Source: 2-01-FULL-45-10 sp964450115 (GTDB taxonomy: Bacteria; Omnitrophota; Gorgyraeia; 2-01-FULL-45-10). From it: a DNA stretch of 24,665 nucleotides. The stretch spans positions 1-24,665 of the forward strand of contig CAYVCD010000011.1 of NCBI GenBank assembly GCA_964450115.1, given 5' to 3'. Position numbers and translations under genes: made by a program. Under the pieces are notes generated by a model. The model searched no databases. It was not told the DNA's origin and worked only from the letters and a program-made list of their open reading frames with translations. This document shows positions 21,255 through 24,665 of the stretch, one piece after another (position 1 is the first letter of the stretch; the number at the start of each line of letters is the position of its first letter).

Positions 21255-22030
21255 AGAGCGACTATCTTTTCGGCCTGACGGAGTACCGCGCTCTTTTCCA
21301 ATACATCCAGAAGAGCCTGTCTCACCCTGCTCGAAGCCGCCGAACAGAACTCTTTTGTACTTAGATCGTAAATATCATCAAAACTGATCGGAGGCATTAT
21401 GGTCACCTTCACCTTGCCCGGGCTGATCAGAGAACTGCCTTTCTTCTGGATATCTATACTACCGTCGATAGCCACGGGCACGACCCTCACTCGGGCATCC
21501 TGCAGGAAAGCAAAGCTGAAAGACTTGAACTTTTGCAGCTCTCTATTATAAGAACGCGTGCCTTCCGGATATATGACGATCGAATTCCCGGATTCTATCA
21601 ACGCGACTATATCCTTGTATGTCTTGAATGACTTTCTTATGCTGTCCCTCTCAATGGGTATATATTTTTGGATCTTCATATAAGTTCCGAAGACCGGGAC
21701 ATTAAAGAGCTCCTTTTTTGCCAGGAAGAGATACTGGCCCGGTATCGCCCTGAATATGATCGGCCAGTCTATATCGCTCTGGTGATTGGCCATGTATACG
21801 ACGGTCTCGTTCTTTGGCAGATTCTCGCGGCCCTCGATCTCCAGCTTTATGCCACCCAGCTTCATGAGCGTCCAGGCCCAAAAGTTCTCGGCTTTTCTAT
21901 ACATCTTCCTATTACCGCGCCAGATAATGGAATCGAAGACAATTCCCAATAAGACTATGGTGATCCAATCCGTCCACCATATTATGGAATGCGCTATCCT
22001 GACCGGTCTTTTCAACATAATTTTGCCCAA
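21251..22030 (-). CDS. PlsC-like lysophospholipid acyltransferase (LCLAT/YihG-like)
   Basis: 259 residues from TTG 22030, or 255 from ATG 22018. I favour the TTG because AAGGGG ends 6 nt before it. An N-terminal hydrophobic stretch (about 14-35) is followed by the acyltransferase motif NHQSDID with H83 and D88 (HX4D), a second block around FLAKKELFNVPVFG, IPIERD (124-129) and YPEGTRS (154-160). The NHxSxxDW form is that of the LCLAT1/YihG type that acylates lysophospholipids such as lysophosphatidylinositol in eukaryotes, which is suggestive beside inositol lipid genes. It is inner-membrane associated with the active site facing the cytoplasm. The start is 3 nt after the end of the other acyltransferase gene. 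Confidence 0.88.
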   Translation of the reverse strand: MGKIMLKRPVRIAHSIIWWTDWITIVLLGIVFDSIIWRGNRKMYRKAENFWAWTLMKLGGIKLEIEGRENLPKNETVVYMANHQSDIDWPIIFRAIPGQYLFLAKKELFNVPVFGTYMKIQKYIPIERDSIRKSFKTYKDIVALIESGNSIVIYPEGTRSYNRELQKFKSFSFAFLQDARVRVVPVAIDGSIDIQKKGSSLISPGKVKVTIMPPISFDDIYDLSTKEFCSAASSRVRQALLDVLEKSAVLRQAEKIVAL

Positions 22031-22033
22031 TTC

Positions 22034-22774
22034 CTACCCCTTCAATCCTGCAACTATCTTTCTGAGCTCATTGCCCAATTCCAGAGAGCTGTGCTTGCTC
22101 ACTTCGTCGTAATATTTTTCAAAATATACCGGTCTTCCGATCTTCACTGTTGCCTTCCCGGGTTTTATCCTCCACTGCCCCTTCGGTAAAGCCGCAAAGG
22201 TCCCATCGATCGATATGGGGATCACAGGCTTACGGCTGCGTTGGATTATGATGGAAGCGCCTCTGCCGAATTCACCGATGGTGCCGTCAGTCGTAAGCTT
22301 CCCCTCCGGGAATATGACGAAAGATTCGTTCTTCTTTAAGAGATCTACCACCTGATGGATAGTTTCTATAGACCTCTTCCTGTCCTTACGGTCTAAAGAT
22401 ATAAATCCGGCCTTTGTTATGTGGTACCCGATCAACGGTACTTTAAAGAGCTTCCTCATGATTACAAATCTGAATGAGGGGGGCAGCATCTTCAATAATA
22501 TGAATATGTCGAGATAGCTTTGATGGTTCGGCGTGAAGATGACTGCCGTGCCGGCCGGAATATTTTCTAATCCCGAAACGCTCACATTCATCAGGCTGGC
22601 ATCTGCCAGAAGGGAACCCCACAGCCTTGCGCCTTTTTGATAGAATCTGTTCTTCCCATATTCGCTCTTTATGAAGAGAGCCATTACGTAAGAGACCAGG
22701 CCTATGATGATACTGTAAAAGAACGTTAAGAACCAGAAGATGGCGCTGTGAATATAACTGAATATGCCCGTCAA
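22034..22774 (-). CDS. plsC: PlsC-like 1-acyl-sn-glycerol-3-phosphate acyltransferase
   Basis: 246 residues from TTG 22774. An N-terminal TM segment (about 10-33) is followed by the PlsC domain: NHQSYLD with H84 and D89 (HX4D), the block MRKLFKVPLIG (106-116), ISLDRKD (125-131) and FPEGKLT (155-161). PlsC acylates lysophosphatidic acid to phosphatidic acid, the substrate for CDP-lipid synthesis. I choose TTG 22774 because it overlaps the preceding TGA (TTGA) with GAGAGGAAG just upstream. The open frame extends to 22948, but that extension lies within the CarS-like gene and its sequence is not acyltransferase-like. Phosphatidic acid made here would feed the CarS-like and phosphatidyltransferase enzymes next door. 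Confidence 0.88.
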   Translation of the reverse strand: MTGIFSYIHSAIFWFLTFFYSIIIGLVSYVMALFIKSEYGKNRFYQKGARLWGSLLADASLMNVSVSGLENIPAGTAVIFTPNHQSYLDIFILLKMLPPSFRFVIMRKLFKVPLIGYHITKAGFISLDRKDRKRSIETIHQVVDLLKKNESFVIFPEGKLTTDGTIGEFGRGASIIIQRSRKPVIPISIDGTFAALPKGQWRIKPGKATVKIGRPVYFEKYYDEVSKHSSLELGNELRKIVAGLKG

Positions 22775-23352
22775 TTCACTTCCTCTCTCTTCTTTATTCC
22801 CATATAGCAGACTATGCGGTCGGATACCAGATGAACGGCCACATATAATAACGCTGCGACTAAAGCGACTCTCGCCGGAGGAACATATACGATCGAGCTT
22901 AAAATAATGGCGCCCGCTATCCAGTCGAGCTGGTCCCATGGGAACCACGGTTTGCCCGACGGTAGATCAAGCCTTCTCTTTATGAAGCTCTTTACGAGAT
23001 CGCCTATCAGAGCTCCGCCGCCCATTAAAGCGCCCAGAGCAATAAAATTCACCTTCCCGTAATCTACCAGCGTGTTCGCTTTAAAAAAATCCGTCTTGAA
23101 GAAAAGAAGCGCCTGGATGCCGGCTGTGATCATTCCCGCCAAGATCCCGACCAATAAGCCTCTCCATGTCTTATTATGACCGAATATCTCCCTGCCATTC
23201 CACTCGGCGCCGAGATCTACAGGCCTGGCAAGCTTTGCTAAGCCGTTCTTGAGTATTGCCGGCAGCCATAACCTGTTGCCACATGACGCGGTATGATTTC
23301 CGAGAGCGGCGGGAAGCAGGTACCAAAGACAGATAAATATAAATTTGATCAT
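22771..23352 (-). CDS. CarS/DUF46-like CDP-lipid (CDP-archaeol-type) synthase family protein
   Basis: 193 residues, a multi-TM integral membrane protein. It shows the DUF46/CarS signatures: PVDLGAEWNGREIFG (44-58), GHNKTWRG (58-65), GDLVKSFIKRRLDLPSGKPW (117-136) and DQLDW (140-144). In archaea CarS makes CDP-archaeol from CTP and an unsaturated archaetidic acid, and it is related to bacterial CdsA. Bacterial members are of uncertain function. Here it sits between a CDP-alcohol phosphatidyltransferase (ATGA overlap) and two PlsC-type acyltransferases, so it may use phosphatidic acid to make a CDP-diacylglycerol. A CDP-ether lipid is less likely because no ether-lipid genes are visible. The N-terminus (YLLPAALGNHTASC) is a modified form of the family's PAxxAN motif. 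Confidence 0.82.
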   Translation of the reverse strand: MIKFIFICLWYLLPAALGNHTASCGNRLWLPAILKNGLAKLARPVDLGAEWNGREIFGHNKTWRGLLVGILAGMITAGIQALLFFKTDFFKANTLVDYGKVNFIALGALMGGGALIGDLVKSFIKRRLDLPSGKPWFPWDQLDWIAGAIILSSIVYVPPARVALVAALLYVAVHLVSDRIVCYMGIKKREEVN

Positions 23353-23936
23353 CGGCTTTTGAGAAGTTTCTTACGGACATAGAGTATTCTCTGAAGTACC
23401 GTCAGATGCGTCAGGATCGCGATTATCAAGATCCCTAATAGGGCCTGCCCTATACAGAAGGCCGCGCCGAGAAGGACTATCCTGGCCGTACGCGGCATGA
23501 GCCCGACTTCGCATTCTAAATCGAGCGCTTCCGCTTTTGCTCTTACATAACTTACGGCTAAAGAACCTATCATCGCCACCGTGATAAGTATCGCATGGTC
23601 CGGGTTCCCGGACCTTAAAAAGTACGCCAATATACCCAGGTATATGACGGAGTCCGAGTAACGGTCTATGACAGAATCAAAGAAGCTTCCGAATTTCGTA
23701 ACGCGGCCCGTTTGACGCGCCACGCTGCCGTCCAAGGCGTCGAAGAAACCGGCGATCCATATCAGGATGCCCATCGCTAGATAGCTTAAGTTCCCGCGCG
23801 CTATCAAGTATGCCACGACGCAATTGGCCAGGAGGCCGATGATGGTAACTTGGTCGGGCGTTATCTTTGTCTTTGCCAATATCCTGCCCGGATACCTCGC
23901 TATGATGCGTATATACTTCCCTAAAGGGTCTGCCAT
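23349..23936 (-). CDS. CDP-alcohol phosphatidyltransferase, inositol-phosphate type (PIP/AIP synthase-like)
   Basis: 195 residues with several TM segments. The full catalytic motif D66-x2-DG-x2-AR-x8-G83-x3-D87-x3-D91 is intact (FDALDGSVAR, then FGSFFDSVIDRYSD). The DR-x2-D form after the last Asp is typical of phosphatidylinositol-phosphate and archaetidylinositol-phosphate synthases. PgsA usually has DPxADK. ITPDQVT near residue 25 is the common start of the fold. It would join a CDP-lipid to inositol 1-phosphate in the inner membrane. The inositol-phosphate synthase gene ends 7 nt upstream, and the CarS-like gene starts within its stop codon (ATGA). Both neighbours supply its two presumed substrates. 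Confidence 0.86.
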   Translation of the reverse strand: MADPLGKYIRIIARYPGRILAKTKITPDQVTIIGLLANCVVAYLIARGNLSYLAMGILIWIAGFFDALDGSVARQTGRVTKFGSFFDSVIDRYSDSVIYLGILAYFLRSGNPDHAILITVAMIGSLAVSYVRAKAEALDLECEVGLMPRTARIVLLGAAFCIGQALLGILIIAILTHLTVLQRILYVRKKLLKSR

Positions 23937-23943
23937 TTTATAA

Positions 23944-24665
23944 TTACTTCTTCTTTCCTTTTTTCTTCCCGTAAGTAACGATGAACTCTTCCATCATGGC
24001 TTTCGCCGTATTGTCATCGTACTGCACGGGCGGGGACTTCTTCAGATATGCGCACGGGCCAAGAAGAGCTCCCGATATGCCGTTATCCAGCGCTATCTTC
24101 GCGCACCGGATCGCGTCTATCACGACCCCGGCGGAATTAGGAGAGTCCTCTACCGAAAGGCGGCACTCGAGGTTCATGGGGATATCCCCAAAATGCAGGC
24201 TCTCTATGCGCAGAAAGCAGAGCTTATTATCTTTTTGCCAGGGAACGTAATCGCTCGGCCCTATATGGACATTGTCTTTGTGTATGGTCATACCTCTATT
24301 CTGTATCTGGGAGACTACCGCGTTGGTCTTCGATATCTTCTTTGATGAAAGGCGCTCTTCCTCTTTCATATTCAGGAAGTCCGTATTCCCACCGGTATTC
24401 AGCTGATAGGTATGTACTATTGGCATCCCTCTATCCAAAAATAGATTTGTCAGCACCCTGTGCAATATCGTGGCGCCCACTTGCGATTTTATATCGTCTC
24501 CGATGACCGGCAGGCCTTTTTCCTTGAAGCGGTTCTGCCAGTACTCTTCGCGGGCTATGAAGACAGGTACGCAATTAATAAATGCGCATCCGGCATTCAG
24601 CACCTGTTCTACATACCACTTGGTCGCCTCTTCCGAACCGACAGGAAGATAGTTAATGACCACAT
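23944..24665 (-). CDS. ino1: myo-Inositol-1-phosphate synthase, C-terminal part (5' end outside window)
   Basis: Only the last ~240 residues are in the window; the N-terminal NAD-binding part lies beyond the right edge, and the GTG at 24663 is an internal Val, not a start. Family hallmarks: NCVPVFIA, GDDIKSQVGAT, LNTGGNTDFLNM, SKTNAV, HIGPSDYVPWQKD and SPNSAGVVIDAIRCAK. The enzyme converts glucose 6-phosphate to inositol 1-phosphate with NAD+. A short Lys-rich tail (YGKKKGKKK) ends the protein. It lies 7 nt before a phosphatidyltransferase of the inositol-phosphate type, so the product is probably used for phosphoinositide lipids. Mycothiol or compatible solute synthesis is possible in other bacteria, but no such genes are visible here. 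Confidence 0.93.
   Translation of the reverse strand, partial: VVINYLPVGSEEATKWYVEQVLNAGCAFINCVPVFIAREEYWQNRFKEKGLPVIGDDIKSQVGATILHRVLTNLFLDRGMPIVHTYQLNTGGNTDFLNMKEEERLSSKKISKTNAVVSQIQNRGMTIHKDNVHIGPSDYVPWQKDNKLCFLRIESLHFGDIPMNLECRLSVEDSPNSAGVVIDAIRCAKIALDNGISGALLGPCAYLKKSPPVQYDDNTAKAMMEEFIVTYGKKKGKKK

Noticed and set aside
22775..22948. N-terminal extension of the PlsC-like protein up to an ATG at 22948
   Set aside because: It lies wholly inside the CarS-like gene in another frame, reads as Arg/Ser/Gly-rich sequence, and the TTG at 22774 has a good Shine-Dalgarno and a TTGA junction.
24661..24665. GTG at 24663 as start of the inositol-phosphate synthase
   Set aside because: The family has an N-terminal NAD-binding domain of more than 100 residues that is absent here, so the gene continues past the window edge.

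Overview
The window looks like a stretch of a Gram-negative bacterial chromosome. The evidence is an OprB-type outer-membrane porin, an AsmA-like envelope protein, several signal peptides, and bacterial chemotaxis and c-di-GMP proteins. An archaeal-type CDP-lipid synthase family member (DUF46/CarS) sits beside bacterial acyltransferases, and there are REP-like palindromes built on an ATAGGGAC core. My best guess is a candidate phylum such as Omnitrophota. That rests on gene mix and style and is not proven by any marker gene here. Coding density is very high. All genes but one lie on the minus strand, and many are joined by ATGA, TTGA, TAATG or TAATATG junctions, so they read right to left as a few long operons.

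Right end, 24665 to about 20059: a membrane-lipid module. It holds a partial myo-inositol-1-phosphate synthase, a CDP-alcohol phosphatidyltransferase of the inositol-phosphate type, a CarS/DUF46-like CDP-lipid synthase, two PlsC-type acyltransferases, a periplasmic protein of unknown function and a GtrA flippase-like protein. Together they suggest synthesis of an inositol phospholipid. Next (20010 to 17529) come a secreted PEBP/YbhB-like protein, an NAD synthase and a membrane histidine kinase. This three-gene segment is bounded on both sides by copies of a 65-bp REPIN-like element in opposite orientation.

Middle, 17448 to 7176: a complete chemosensory array operon. In transcription order it has a receiver with a coiled-coil tail, a CheR-TPR methyltransferase, two CheW proteins, two chemoreceptors (one without a HAMP domain), a hybrid CheA with a C-terminal receiver, CheB and a stand-alone CheY-like receiver. 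The content (CheR-TPR, two CheW, CheA-REC) resembles Pseudomonas Wsp, but no GGDEF output protein is present. The last receiver is translationally coupled to an 808-residue AsmA-like protein.

Left, 4677 to 566: a three-gene sugar operon (sugar:H+ symporter, OprB porin, membrane HD-GYP phosphodiesterase) behind a likely extended -10 promoter and a perfect 26-bp palindrome. A single plus-strand gene for a small secreted OB-fold-like protein converges on it and overlaps it by 8 bp.

The most unusual features are the palindromes. One family sits at gene ends: it supplies part of the histidine kinase stop codon and the last residues of GtrA. A related palindrome lies in frame inside cheR and encodes about 14 residues just before the SAM-binding motif. 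Upstream of the first ATG of cheR, the rest of its N-terminal domain is readable in frame, but the only well-placed initiation codon is AUA.
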